Shown piece after piece: positions 35,190 to 44,055 of a stretch of 64,000 bases of DNA. The first letter of the stretch is position 1. Each line of letters starts with the position of its first letter. The notes under the pieces were generated by a model that was not told the DNA's origin, did no database searches, and was given only the letters and a program-made list of their open reading frames with translations. This DNA comes from Hyphomicrobiales bacterium (GTDB taxonomy: Bacteria; Pseudomonadota; Alphaproteobacteria; Rhizobiales; Rhizobiaceae): positions 62,001-126,000 of the forward strand of contig UBYA01000025.1 of assembly GCA_900469615.1 (NCBI GenBank), read 5' to 3'. A program made the position numbers and the translations under genes.

Positions 35190-36791
35190 TCAGGCGTTCG
35201 GGCTCAGCCAGATCTGGCCGAAGCTGTTGTTGATGCCCTGCGCGCCGGGCGCGAAATTCCTCACGCGCTTGTTGGCGACGATCTGGGCGCCCGCAGCGAC
35301 CAGATCGACGGATACGACGTCATCATGGACGATGTGCTGGAACTTGTACCAGAGCTGGCGGCGCTTGGCCTCGTCCGGCTCGGTGGCTGCGGCCTCGAGC
35401 ACCGCATCGACCTCCGGATTCGAATAGTGGCTTGCATTGGAGAACACCAGGCCGATCTTGAAGTTCTTCGACCAGTAGGCACGCTGCACGCCAAGGGTAG
35501 GATCGAACGTGTTGGAAAGGGATTCGATCACAAGGTCCCAGGTGCGATCCGTATAGACGGTCTTCAGAAAGGTCGCGAGGTCGAGCTGCAGGATTTCCGC
35601 ATCGATACCGATTGCGGCAAGCGACTGCTTGATGAAATCGGCATAGGACGTCTGCAGGAAGGGATTATAGGCAAGCCGCAGCTTGAAGCGCGTGCCATTG
35701 GCGCCGCGCGGATAACCGGCGTCGTCGAGCAGTTTGTTGGCAAGCTTGGCATCCGGTTCGCGCGCCTTGACGCTCGGGTCGTACCATTTCGGCAATGCGG
35801 TGCTGATCGGGCTTGGCGAAACCTGCCCATAGCCGAACAGCGCGATATCTACGAGCTTCTGCAGGTCGATGGCATGCGCAATGGCCAGCCGCACATCCTT
35901 TTTCGTAAGGATCTCGTTCTCGTAATTGAAGAAGAGCTGCTGCTGCGGCCCGGAATAGGCATAGGTCGTGGTATCGACCACGAGGTTCGGGTTGGCTTTA
36001 AGGCGCTCGACATCGGATAGCGGCACCGGGTTTGCGCCGATATCGATTTCCCCCGTCTCAAGCGCTGCGGCCCTTGCCGCCGGATCGAGGATGACGCGCA
36101 GGACCACCCGGTCGAGGTAGGGCTTGGGCGCATCCCAGTAGTCGGGATTGCGATCGAAGATCAGATGACTGCCCGGCACCCATTCCTTGAGGATGAAGGG
36201 GCCGGTGCCGATCGTCTGCGCAAGTGTCGGCTGCTCGGCCGGCTTGAAGGTTTCATAGACATGCTTCGGCACGATTGGCGATTCCGAGCTTCCGAGTGCC
36301 GAAATCAGGTAGGGCGCCGGCTTGGACAGCACGATGATGGCCGTCAGCGGATCGGGCGTCTCGACCGATGTCACGTTCTGGAAGGTGATGCGCCCGCGCG
36401 GATGCGCTTCCTTCAGCCGGAAAATGCTGAACCTGACATCCTCGGAGGTGAAGTCCTTACCGTCGTGCCATTTGACGCCCTTGCGGAGCGCGAAGGTGTA
36501 GCGAAGTCCATCGGCGCTTGCCGACCACGACGTCGCCAGAAGCGGGGTCGGGTTGAGATCGTAATCGAAATCGAGCAGCCCCTCGTTGATCTTCGGGCCG
36601 ATCGCCTGTCCCGTGCCGGAAGACGTGTTGATCGCGATCAGCGCGGTGGGATCTGGATAATAGGCCCAGTTCAGGGTTCCTCCATTTACGGGCGTCTCGG
36701 CGGCCGCGGCCCATGACGGAATGCTTCCAAAGGCAACGCCCGCCCCTCCCAGGAGGAGCAATTGGTTGAAGTGACGGCGATCGATCGACAT
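35190..36791 (-). CDS. Family-5 ABC transporter substrate-binding protein, second intact copy
   Basis: 533 residues. Tat-like signal (DRRHFNQLLLLGG, cleavage near SWAAAA). SBP_bac_5 core: GLLDFDYDLNPTPLLATSWSAS, YTFALRKGVKWHDGKDFTSE, GTGPFILKEWVPGSH. It is close in sequence to the protein at 30133 and to the fragment at 21378, and has no permease of its own, so it probably shares the Dpp-like permeases at 27855-29842. It is transcribed divergently from the NtaA/DszA-type monooxygenase with the shared 23-bp motif between them. Confidence 0.88.
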   Translation of the reverse strand: MSIDRRHFNQLLLLGGAGVAFGSIPSWAAAAETPVNGGTLNWAYYPDPTALIAINTSSGTGQAIGPKINEGLLDFDYDLNPTPLLATSWSASADGLRYTFALRKGVKWHDGKDFTSEDVRFSIFRLKEAHPRGRITFQNVTSVETPDPLTAIIVLSKPAPYLISALGSSESPIVPKHVYETFKPAEQPTLAQTIGTGPFILKEWVPGSHLIFDRNPDYWDAPKPYLDRVVLRVILDPAARAAALETGEIDIGANPVPLSDVERLKANPNLVVDTTTYAYSGPQQQLFFNYENEILTKKDVRLAIAHAIDLQKLVDIALFGYGQVSPSPISTALPKWYDPSVKAREPDAKLANKLLDDAGYPRGANGTRFKLRLAYNPFLQTSYADFIKQSLAAIGIDAEILQLDLATFLKTVYTDRTWDLVIESLSNTFDPTLGVQRAYWSKNFKIGLVFSNASHYSNPEVDAVLEAAATEPDEAKRRQLWYKFQHIVHDDVVSVDLVAAGAQIVANKRVRNFAPGAQGINNSFGQIWLSPNA

Positions 36792-37002
36792 TTGCTTCGC
36801 TCCGAAAATTGATGGTTCCGGGCGCTGGGACCCGTCGCAAAAATGATCGTTTCGAAACCGGCATATCCAAAGACAGTTTTTCTAGCGCGCACCGAAAGCA
36901 ATCCTTCGCGCGGTCACGGATACCGGCATGCATGCCGATCAGACTTGCGCACGCACTCTTTTGTCCCCGAACGCTGGAAATTATTTCCCTCCCCTTCGAC
37001 GA

Positions 37003-37025
37003 TATTAGTCTATAAATTCTGTAGG
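37003..37025. promoter_or_regulatory. 23-bp conserved motif, copy 2, in the divergent region binding protein / monooxygenase
   Basis: TATTAGT-N8-TCTGTAGG, the same two ends and spacing as at 29891-29913. It is centred about 68 bp before the monooxygenase start at 37082 and about 220 bp from the binding-protein start. On the minus strand the site reads CTACAGAATTTATAG, an imperfect dyad centred on AATT, so a dimeric regulator could bind. The identity of the regulator is unknown. Confidence 0.55.
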
Positions 37026-37081
37026 GAATTGAGTTTACGAACTAGCGTGCATCGCCTTCCAGAATACGAAAGCCGACCCGC

Positions 37082-38425
37082 ATGACCAACGCGAAACGAC
37101 AGCTCAATCTCAACGTCGGCATCAACACGACGGGCTATCTTGGCAATGCCTGGCGGTATCGCACCGGCACCCGGCACGATATCAACGATCCCGGCTACTA
37201 TCGCAGGCTGACCGAACTGGCGCACAAGGGACTGTTCGACGCGGTGTTCTTCTCCGACCACCCTGCGTTAATGACCGATCCCAACGGTCGTCCGTTCCAC
37301 ACGATCGACCCATTGATCCTTTGCACGGCGCTGGCTGCGCAGGTGCCTGACATCGGTTTCGTCGCGACCGTGTCCTCGACCTATAATTCTCCCTATAATC
37401 TCGCCCGGCGCACCCAGTCCGCGGATATCATCTCCGGCGGCAGAATGATCATCAACATCGTTTCCTCCTTCAACCCGAATGTCGCCGCCAACTTTGGAGC
37501 GGCGCCGTTGCCGCCGCGCAGCGAACGCTATGCCAAGGCATCGGAGTTCCTCGATGTCGCCAAGCGGCTCTGGTCGAGCTGGGATCCGGCCCGCGAGGGC
37601 GACATCCCGGAGAACCGATTTTGGGATGCCTCAAGCGCACAGGCAATCGATCATACGGGCGACTATTTCACCGTCAAAGGTCCGCTCAACGTACCAGTCG
37701 GACCGCAGGGCCATCCGGTGATTGCGCAAGCAGGCGCCTCGGAAGGCGGTATCGAGCTTGCCGCGCGCCATGGCGAGATCATCTATTGCAATATCCTTTC
37801 GAAGCCCGCGGGCCAGGCCTTCGGAAAGAAGGTCAAGGAGCGCGCGACAGCGCTTGGGCGCGACCCTTCCGGAATCCGTATCGTGCCGGGCCTTGTGGCG
37901 ATACTGGGTGAAAGCCGCAAGGAGGCGCTGCGCAAGCACGAGCTCTTCAGCGGCGCCGGCTCGGAGGATGGCCTGATCGCCCGCTTCGTCAAAGACAATG
38001 GCATCGATCCGGATGGCTTCGACCCCGACGCCATTCTCGAGGCCGAACGTTTCATTCCCGATCCCAACCGCATACAGGCGGTCGGCATGGGCCTCGGATT
38101 GGCTGACCTTCTCGCCCATGAGAAGCTTACGGCGCGTCAGGCTGTCCGTCGCTCCGAAGGGCACCATCGTCTGGTGCTCGGAACGCCGGACGAGGTCGCC
38201 GATGCCATTATCGATCTCTGGGCCGACGGTACGGTCGACGGCTATACGCTGCAGCCGCCGCGCGCGCCTGATGACATTGAGGAGTTCGTCGAGAAGGTCG
38301 TTCCGATCCTTCAGGAGCGAGGCGTCTACCGGACGGAATACGAAGGAAAGACGGTTCGCGACCGGTACAATCTGCCGTATCCTTTCAAAGAACCGGCCGA
38401 TGCGGAAGTGTCCTTGCCGTTTTAA
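37082..38425 (+). CDS. NtaA/SnaA/DszA-family FMN-dependent monooxygenase
   Basis: 447 residues, the usual length. LLM TIM barrel with LNVGINTTGYLGNAWRYR, LAHKGLFDAVFFSDHPAL, SSTYNSPYNLARRTQSAD, SGGRMIINIVSSFNPNVAANFG, ERYAKASEFLDVAKRLW, HTGDYFTVKGPLNVP and GHPVIAQAGASEGGIELAARH: all hallmarks of the NtaA/SnaA/DszA (DmoA) branch that oxidises sulfones, dimethylsulfide or nitrilotriacetate with FMNH2. It is monocistronic and convergent with the nitrate reductase gene. No flavin reductase gene was seen in the window. Confidence 0.9.
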   Translation: MTNAKRQLNLNVGINTTGYLGNAWRYRTGTRHDINDPGYYRRLTELAHKGLFDAVFFSDHPALMTDPNGRPFHTIDPLILCTALAAQVPDIGFVATVSSTYNSPYNLARRTQSADIISGGRMIINIVSSFNPNVAANFGAAPLPPRSERYAKASEFLDVAKRLWSSWDPAREGDIPENRFWDASSAQAIDHTGDYFTVKGPLNVPVGPQGHPVIAQAGASEGGIELAARHGEIIYCNILSKPAGQAFGKKVKERATALGRDPSGIRIVPGLVAILGESRKEALRKHELFSGAGSEDGLIARFVKDNGIDPDGFDPDAILEAERFIPDPNRIQAVGMGLGLADLLAHEKLTARQAVRRSEGHHRLVLGTPDEVADAIIDLWADGTVDGYTLQPPRAPDDIEEFVEKVVPILQERGVYRTEYEGKTVRDRYNLPYPFKEPADAEVSLPF

Positions 38426-38516
38426 GACGGTCCGAACCCCATAGCTCGGCACTACCCCGCGAGCCTGATATTGCTTTCATCCGGCGACGAAGCTGTTTTA
38501 TCGGGATCGAGCCTTG

Positions 38517-41500
38517 TCAGTACACGTCCCTCACATAGCGTTTTTCGGCAGAGAGCGCTTTCACATAATTTTCCGCCATATCCCCGGTCAGGTTTCCATG
38601 GCAGGCGACGATCTCCTTGAGCGTTGCGTCGACATCCCTGGCCATACGGCTCGCATCGCCGCAGACATAGAAATGGGCACCTCGCTCCAGCCAGCGGAAC
38701 AGTTCCCCGCCGTACTCGCTCATTCGATGCTGGACGTAGATCTTGGCATCCTGGTCGCGTGAGAAGGCAAGGTCCAGCCGCGTCAGATGACCGCTCCTCG
38801 TCCAACGTTCCAGTTCATCCCGATAGTAAAAATCGGTGGCCTGATGCTGTTCTCCGAAGAACAGCCAGTTCTTTCCCTTGGCACCGATCGCCTCCCGCTC
38901 CTGGAGGAAGGCACGGAAGGGAGCGATGCCCGTGCCCGGCCCGACCATGATCACCGGCGCGTCGGGATCTTGCGGCGGACGGAAATGCACCGACGGCTGA
39001 ACGAAGATCGGGACATCGGCATCCGTGGCACGATCCGCGAGAAACGCCGATGCGGTTCCTGTCCGGCTCACGCTGCCGTTCAGATATCTGACAACCGAAA
39101 CCATCAGGTGAGCCTCGCTTCGATGGAGCTTCGGGCTCGATGAAATCGAGTAAAGTCGCGGCTGCAGGCGTTTCAGCCTGCCGACGAGTTCCTGCGCTCC
39201 GACCCCACGCGGCGCCAGCGCCACGATATCGGCGATCTGCTTGCCCCAGAGCCAGCGTGCGACATCCTCCCGCGCGCCGGATATCGCTTCCGACAGCGTG
39301 TCGCTCCCGGAAAGGGAAGCCCACCATTTCACGAAGTCGGCGCTCACCCGCCCGATCTCGAAATGCCTTTCCAAGGCCTGCGCGAGCGGCAGCTCTCCCA
39401 ATCCTTCGACCGAAACCGGGGCGTCGGCTTTGAGTTTCAGCGCCGTCAGGATCTCGCCGACCAGTACGGGGCAGTTGCTCGGCCAGATGCCGAGGGCATC
39501 GCCGGCCTCGTAGCTCAACTCTCCGCCGCCGAGACCCAGGGCAAACTGCCGGACCTCCTTGGCGCCCCCCTCCGCCGTAAGCCGCTTGTTGACCAACAGC
39601 CGGGACGCATAGGGCGCCTTCCGGCTGAACGCCGGTTTCGGCGGAATGCCGGCGGCGGGACGAGGCATAGTGAGGCCGCTTCCGGCAGCAGTCGAGGGAG
39701 TAATCGCGATTTCGGCCGATTGCAGCATGGTGGCGATGCGCTCGGTCCAGGCTGCGGCCCGCTCTTCATAGTCCGGCTCGCAATCGACGCGCTCGAGCAT
39801 GCGGCGCGCGCCGAGCGCCTCCAACCTGTGATCGAGTTTGCGGCCGAAGCCACAGAACTGGTCGTAATTGCTGTCGCCGAACGCACAAACCGAAAACCGC
39901 AGGCCATCGAGACGCGGTGCCGGCTCCTCGGCAAGGGCGCTCCAGAAGGTGGCAGCGTTGTCGGGCGGATCGCCATCCCCAAAAGTGCTGACGAAGAACA
40001 GGCAGGTCCGCGCCTCGGCAAGATCATCGAGGGACAGGGTCTCCAGCGCCAGCAGACGAAACGTCCGGCCTTGCGCCTCAAGACGCTTTGCAAAGCTCGA
40101 CGCCGCCGTCTCGGCATTGCCGGTCTGAGACGCCCATGCGATCAGAACGGCCGACGCTGCTCCCTCGGCCGGAGACGCGATCGGGAGGTTGGAAAGCGGC
40201 GATGCGACAGCGTCCGATCTTGCGCGGCTTCGCGAAAAGAGGCCCGCCAGCATGCCGTCGACGAGCAACCGGCGTTCGGTTGTCAAGGGCGCGCTTTCGG
40301 GCAGCACCGGAACATCCGTCGAACCATTGGCGATCGCGGCGCTCAGGCCGGTCATGAACCCTTGCAGATAGGCCTGCTCCGAAGGCGCAAAGACCGGGGC
40401 AGGAGCAAGCGCGACACCTGTTATTTTGCTCAGCACAGAAATCTCCGACGCGGCGGCGGACTCCGCGCCGGCCAAGGCGTCTGTGTGAGGCTTCACAGCG
40501 ATGTTCATCTGGTGCGTCTCCTGGGAATGCTTCGTCGGGGCAGCTTTTTCGGCGAGCCTCAAGGCTACGGCCGTGAACTTGAATTCCGGCTGCAAAGAGA
40601 GAGGATCGACCGCATCATTGGTAACGGCATTGACGGCAAGGTCATCGCCGAAGCTGTCGTTCCAGTGGAAGGGCGCAAAACATGTTCCGGGCCTTACCCG
40701 GTCGCTGACGACGGCGGGAAAAAGCACACGGCCCCGCTTCGAGCGGATCTCTACCCGGTCCCTGTCCCCGATGCCCAGTTCCGCGGCGTCTTCGGGATGG
40801 ATTTCCACGAACGGACCGGGATTGAGCTTGTTCAGCGTCGGAACCTTGCCGGTCTTCGTCATCGTATGCCATTGGTGCTGCAGGCGGCCGGTATTGAGCA
40901 CGAGTGGAAATTCCAGGCCGGGTGTTTCTGCCGGCGCCATGTGCGGACGCGCGAAGAACATCGCCCGCCCCGTTGCCGTCGCAAAGGCGAGCCGGGGCTC
41001 GGTTCCATCCGCCAGAACCTTGCGCTCCTGGCTGACGCCATCGTTGATATAGCGGATCGGATTCCGGTCTGTGGCGTCCACCGAAGCCACCGGCCATTGC
41101 AGCGGCGACCGGTCCAGCCGCTCGTGGCTTGCGCCCCGGATGTCATAGCCTGTCTGAGGGTTCCAGGCCTGTTTGATCTCCTCGAACACCTCGGCCGAGG
41201 AGGCATAGTCGAATGGCTCGGCAAACCCCATCTCGCGGGCGACCCGCGCAATGATAAGCCAGTCGGGCAAGGCTTCGCCCGGAGGTTCGACAGCCTTGCG
41301 CGTCAGCGTCATGTTGCGCTCGGAATTGATCGTCACGCTGTCGTCTTCCGCCCAGAGCGCGCCGGGCAGGAGGATATCTGCATAGATATTGGTTTCGGTG
41401 TCGAGAAAGGCATCCTGCGTGACCACCAGCTCCGCGGCCTTCAGCGCCCTTATGACGTTGTCGCGGTTGGCGACGGTCGCCACGGGATTTGTGCAGATGA

Positions 41501-42701
41501 TCCAGCAGGCCTTGATCGCTCCGGCGGCCATCTCCTCGAACATGGCGATCGTGCCGCCGCCCGACTCGGCGCGCAGGCTGCCGCGCGGAATCTTCCAGAG
41601 GTCTTCCGTAAAGAAGCGATCCGCTTCCACGAGCGCCGAACGCTGCCCGGGCAGGCCCGGCCCCATATATCCCATTTCGCGGCCGCCCATCGCGTTCGGC
41701 TGGCCGGTCAGCGAAAAAGGGCCGCTTCCCGGCCGGCAGATCTTGCCCATGGCGAGATGCAGGTTGCAGATCGCGTTGGTGTTCCAGGTGCCGTGCGTGC
41801 TCTGGTTCAGCCCCATCGTCCAGCAGCTCATCACGTCCGGCGCGGCGCCGATCCATTCGGCCGCCTTGACGATGTCCTCCATCGGGATGCCGGTGATCGC
41901 GGATACCTTTTCCGGCGGATAATCCGCCAGAAAGCCGGGCATCTGCTCCCAGCCCTCGGTGAATTCGGAAATGAAGGCGGCGTCTGTGCGGCCATTCCTG
42001 ACGATCAGATGCAGAAGGCCGTTCAGAAGCGCGAGATCGGTCCCCGGCTTGATCTGCAGGAAGAGGTTCGCCTTGTCGGCCGTGGCGTTGCGGCGAGGAT
42101 CGACCACGATCAGCCGCGCGCCCTGCTTGACGCGGTCCATCATGCGCAGGAACAGGATCGGGTGACAATCGGCCATGTTGGCGCCGATGACGAAGAACAG
42201 ATCGGCCTTGTCGAAATCCTGATAGGAGCCCGGAGGGCCGTCGGAACCGAGCGAGAGCTTGTAGCCGCTGCCGGCGCTTGCCATGCACAGCCGGGAATTG
42301 GACTCGATATGCCTGGTCCGGATGAACCCCTTGGCGAGCTTGTTGGCGAGATACTGGGCCTCCAGGGACATCTGGCCGGACACGTAGAAGGAGATGGCGT
42401 CCGGTCCGTGGCGTTCCAAAATCGACCTCAGCCGCCGAGCGGTTTCGCTGATCGCCCTGTCGATCGAAACCGGGAGTTGGTCCTGATTCCGCGCGGCGCG
42501 CATATGTGCCTTGTCTGTGCGGCCGGCCGCAGCGATGGCCTGGCCGCAAGTATTCCCCTTCGTGCAAAGTCTCCCGAAATTCGTCGGATGGCTTTTATCG
42601 CCGGACACCTTGATTACCCTGTTGTCCTTGACCTCCATCACGATGCCGCAGCCGACGCCGCAATAGGGACAGGAGCCTTTCACCGTTCTTGCGCCCGACA
42701 T
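38517..42701 (-). CDS. nasA: Assimilatory nitrate reductase fused to a CysJ-type flavoprotein reductase
   Basis: About 1394 residues from the ATG at 42701 (a longer in-frame start enters cysG). Residues 1-780: molybdopterin nitrate reductase with [4Fe-4S] cysteines C11, C14, C18, C46 (CPYCGVGC...LC) and the Mo-ligand Cys139 (NSRLCMAS). After a linker, from about 850: flavodoxin-like FMN domain (IAWASQTGNAET, FVSTFGDGDPPDNA), FAD domain (RLYSISSSP near 1180) and NAD(P)H domain (VIMVGPGTGIAPFRAF near 1250). The fusion delivers NAD(P)H electrons directly to nitrate reduction. Start overlaps the tiny upstream ORF as TGATG. Confidence 0.92.
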   Translation of the reverse strand: MSGARTVKGSCPYCGVGCGIVMEVKDNRVIKVSGDKSHPTNFGRLCTKGNTCGQAIAAAGRTDKAHMRAARNQDQLPVSIDRAISETARRLRSILERHGPDAISFYVSGQMSLEAQYLANKLAKGFIRTRHIESNSRLCMASAGSGYKLSLGSDGPPGSYQDFDKADLFFVIGANMADCHPILFLRMMDRVKQGARLIVVDPRRNATADKANLFLQIKPGTDLALLNGLLHLIVRNGRTDAAFISEFTEGWEQMPGFLADYPPEKVSAITGIPMEDIVKAAEWIGAAPDVMSCWTMGLNQSTHGTWNTNAICNLHLAMGKICRPGSGPFSLTGQPNAMGGREMGYMGPGLPGQRSALVEADRFFTEDLWKIPRGSLRAESGGGTIAMFEEMAAGAIKACWIICTNPVATVANRDNVIRALKAAELVVTQDAFLDTETNIYADILLPGALWAEDDSVTINSERNMTLTRKAVEPPGEALPDWLIIARVAREMGFAEPFDYASSAEVFEEIKQAWNPQTGYDIRGASHERLDRSPLQWPVASVDATDRNPIRYINDGVSQERKVLADGTEPRLAFATATGRAMFFARPHMAPAETPGLEFPLVLNTGRLQHQWHTMTKTGKVPTLNKLNPGPFVEIHPEDAAELGIGDRDRVEIRSKRGRVLFPAVVSDRVRPGTCFAPFHWNDSFGDDLAVNAVTNDAVDPLSLQPEFKFTAVALRLAEKAAPTKHSQETHQMNIAVKPHTDALAGAESAAASEISVLSKITGVALAPAPVFAPSEQAYLQGFMTGLSAAIANGSTDVPVLPESAPLTTERRLLVDGMLAGLFSRSRARSDAVASPLSNLPIASPAEGAASAVLIAWASQTGNAETAASSFAKRLEAQGRTFRLLALETLSLDDLAEARTCLFFVSTFGDGDPPDNAATFWSALAEEPAPRLDGLRFSVCAFGDSNYDQFCGFGRKLDHRLEALGARRMLERVDCEPDYEERAAAWTERIATMLQSAEIAITPSTAAGSGLTMPRPAAGIPPKPAFSRKAPYASRLLVNKRLTAEGGAKEVRQFALGLGGGELSYEAGDALGIWPSNCPVLVGEILTALKLKADAPVSVEGLGELPLAQALERHFEIGRVSADFVKWWASLSGSDTLSEAISGAREDVARWLWGKQIADIVALAPRGVGAQELVGRLKRLQPRLYSISSSPKLHRSEAHLMVSVVRYLNGSVSRTGTASAFLADRATDADVPIFVQPSVHFRPPQDPDAPVIMVGPGTGIAPFRAFLQEREAIGAKGKNWLFFGEQHQATDFYYRDELERWTRSGHLTRLDLAFSRDQDAKIYVQHRMSEYGGELFRWLERGAHFYVCGDASRMARDVDATLKEIVACHGNLTGDMAENYVKALSAEKRYVRDVY

Positions 42702-42778
42702 CACGGAGGGCTTTTCCGCAGGGACAGGCTGCCGGCGAAATCGCTTTCGAACGCAAATGTCGCAAGGCTGTCCTTCAC
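42701..42778 (-). CDS. 25-codon ORF coupled between cysG and nasA (nitrate-reductase-associated-protein remnant?)
   Basis: A GTG at 42778 overlaps the cysG stop (GTGA), and its TGA overlaps the nasA start (TGATG), so it would be translationally coupled on both sides. The peptide contains FAFESDFAGSL, which resembles the N-terminus of nitrate-reductase-associated proteins (F.FE.DF..SL.CIPM) but stops after seven more residues (SLRKSPP). Either a truncated relic now serving as a coupling leader, or a real micropeptide. Confidence 0.4.
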   Translation of the reverse strand: MKDSLATFAFESDFAGSLSLRKSPP

Positions 42779-44055
42779 GGCTGCCTCCGGATCGGACGGC
42801 GACCGATGGCTCCGGGCAGCCTGCCGCGGCGCGATTGTCCGGTGGCAAAGCGGGCGGATCGGGCGCGGCCGCGAAGCGCCGGCAAATCGTCAAACCGCGC
42901 GGTCATGGCGCCGGCCGCGGCGATGCCGGGGATGATATCGACCCGGATATCCCTGCTCTCAAGCTGCCCGATCTCTTTGCAGGCCCGGCCGAGTGTCGTG
43001 GGGTCGCCGGCCTTGAGCCGCACCACGCGCCTGCCGGCTTTCGCCAGTGTCACCATCATCTCGGCAACGCCTTCCTGCCGGCAAGTCTCACCGTCACCGC
43101 CGCCGCCGACCACGATGCGCCTGGCCTCGCGGCGGGCGAGTTCCAACACTTCGCCGGAAACGAGATCATCGAAGAGGATGACGTCGGCCGCCTGCAGCGC
43201 ACGCATGGCCTTCAGCGTCAGCAGCTCGGCATCGCCGGGACCGGCGCCGACGAGAGTCACGCGACCACGTTGCGAAGACGATTGCCCGCGAAGTCTTTCT
43301 GCTTCGCTCAGAAGCAGCCTGCCGGCGCCCTCCTCCGGCCTGCCCGAGCCGGCAAATACGCGATCGACAAAGTGTTCCCAGAACGCCCGGCGTTGCGGGC
43401 CCGGCGACAGCCGCTCGTTGATCTTTTCCCGCAGCGACCGGGCAAGCTCCGCCCAGTTTTTCAGCGAAGCCGGTAGCAGGGCCTCGATGCGCCGGCGGAT
43501 CGCCTGTGCAAGGATCGGAGCGGCGCCATCGGTCGATATCGCTACGACGACCGGCGAACGGTTGACGATCGAGCCGAACTGGAACTGGCAGAAATCAGGC
43601 TTGTCGATGACATTCACCGGCACGCCGGCCATATGCGCGGCTTCGAAGAATGCGCGTGCCTCCTCATCCCTCTCGAAGTCGGCAACGGCAAGCGTGGCAC
43701 CGGAAAAACTTTCAAGGCTCCACGGCTCGCGATGGCGGACAAAGCAGCCATGACGATGCCCTGCCCCGCGCTCAATCAATGTCTCGAAGGTGCCGGAAAG
43801 CCCATCTGCATGCACATGCACTTCGGCGCCGCAGGCGGCGAGAAGCTCGGCCTTCCAGGCGGACGCGTCCGAGCCGCCGACGACGATCACCCGTTTGCCC
43901 TCCAGCGCCCAGAAGACGGGAAGCTTGGCAAGCGGCGCCATGCGGGCGCACGCTTCATTGGTCGGCGCAGGCAAGATAGCCGGCGATGACCGCCCTGCCC
44001 CCGGTGCAACTGGAGAGGCAGCAGTCGCCGCCGCATTTTCGGTTTCGAACGCCAT
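42775..44055 (-). CDS. cysG: CysG-type siroheme synthase with truncated, divergent methyltransferase domain
   Basis: 426 residues. The N-terminal part is the precorrin-2 dehydrogenase/ferrochelatase half (VFWALEGKRVIVVGGSDASAWKAEL, VNVIDKPDFCQFQFGSIVNR). From about residue 265 a SUMT domain starts (GRVTLVGAGPGDAELLTLKA). Its later motifs are off consensus (GDPTTLGRACKE instead of GDPxxFGRxxEE; no GKR/Q motif) and it ends about 100 residues early. Siroheme is the cofactor of NirB, matching the context. The methylation step may rely on another gene. It abuts nirD (TAGATG). Confidence 0.8.
   Translation of the reverse strand: MAFETENAAATAASPVAPGAGRSSPAILPAPTNEACARMAPLAKLPVFWALEGKRVIVVGGSDASAWKAELLAACGAEVHVHADGLSGTFETLIERGAGHRHGCFVRHREPWSLESFSGATLAVADFERDEEARAFFEAAHMAGVPVNVIDKPDFCQFQFGSIVNRSPVVVAISTDGAAPILAQAIRRRIEALLPASLKNWAELARSLREKINERLSPGPQRRAFWEHFVDRVFAGSGRPEEGAGRLLLSEAERLRGQSSSQRGRVTLVGAGPGDAELLTLKAMRALQAADVILFDDLVSGEVLELARREARRIVVGGGGDGETCRQEGVAEMMVTLAKAGRRVVRLKAGDPTTLGRACKEIGQLESRDIRVDIIPGIAAAGAMTARFDDLPALRGRARSARFATGQSRRGRLPGAIGRRPIRRQP

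Noticed and set aside
42702..42893. N-terminal extension of NasA by 64 residues
   Set aside because: The extension overlaps the cysG 3' end, lacks homology and precedes the conserved MSGARTVKGSCPYCGVGC start.
39363..42935. Very long open frame on the plus strand (about 1190 codons) opposite the nitrate reductase fusion
   Set aside because: It is the antisense of the nasA::cysJ gene, has biased Arg/Gly composition and no family motif; the minus-strand frame has all catalytic motifs.
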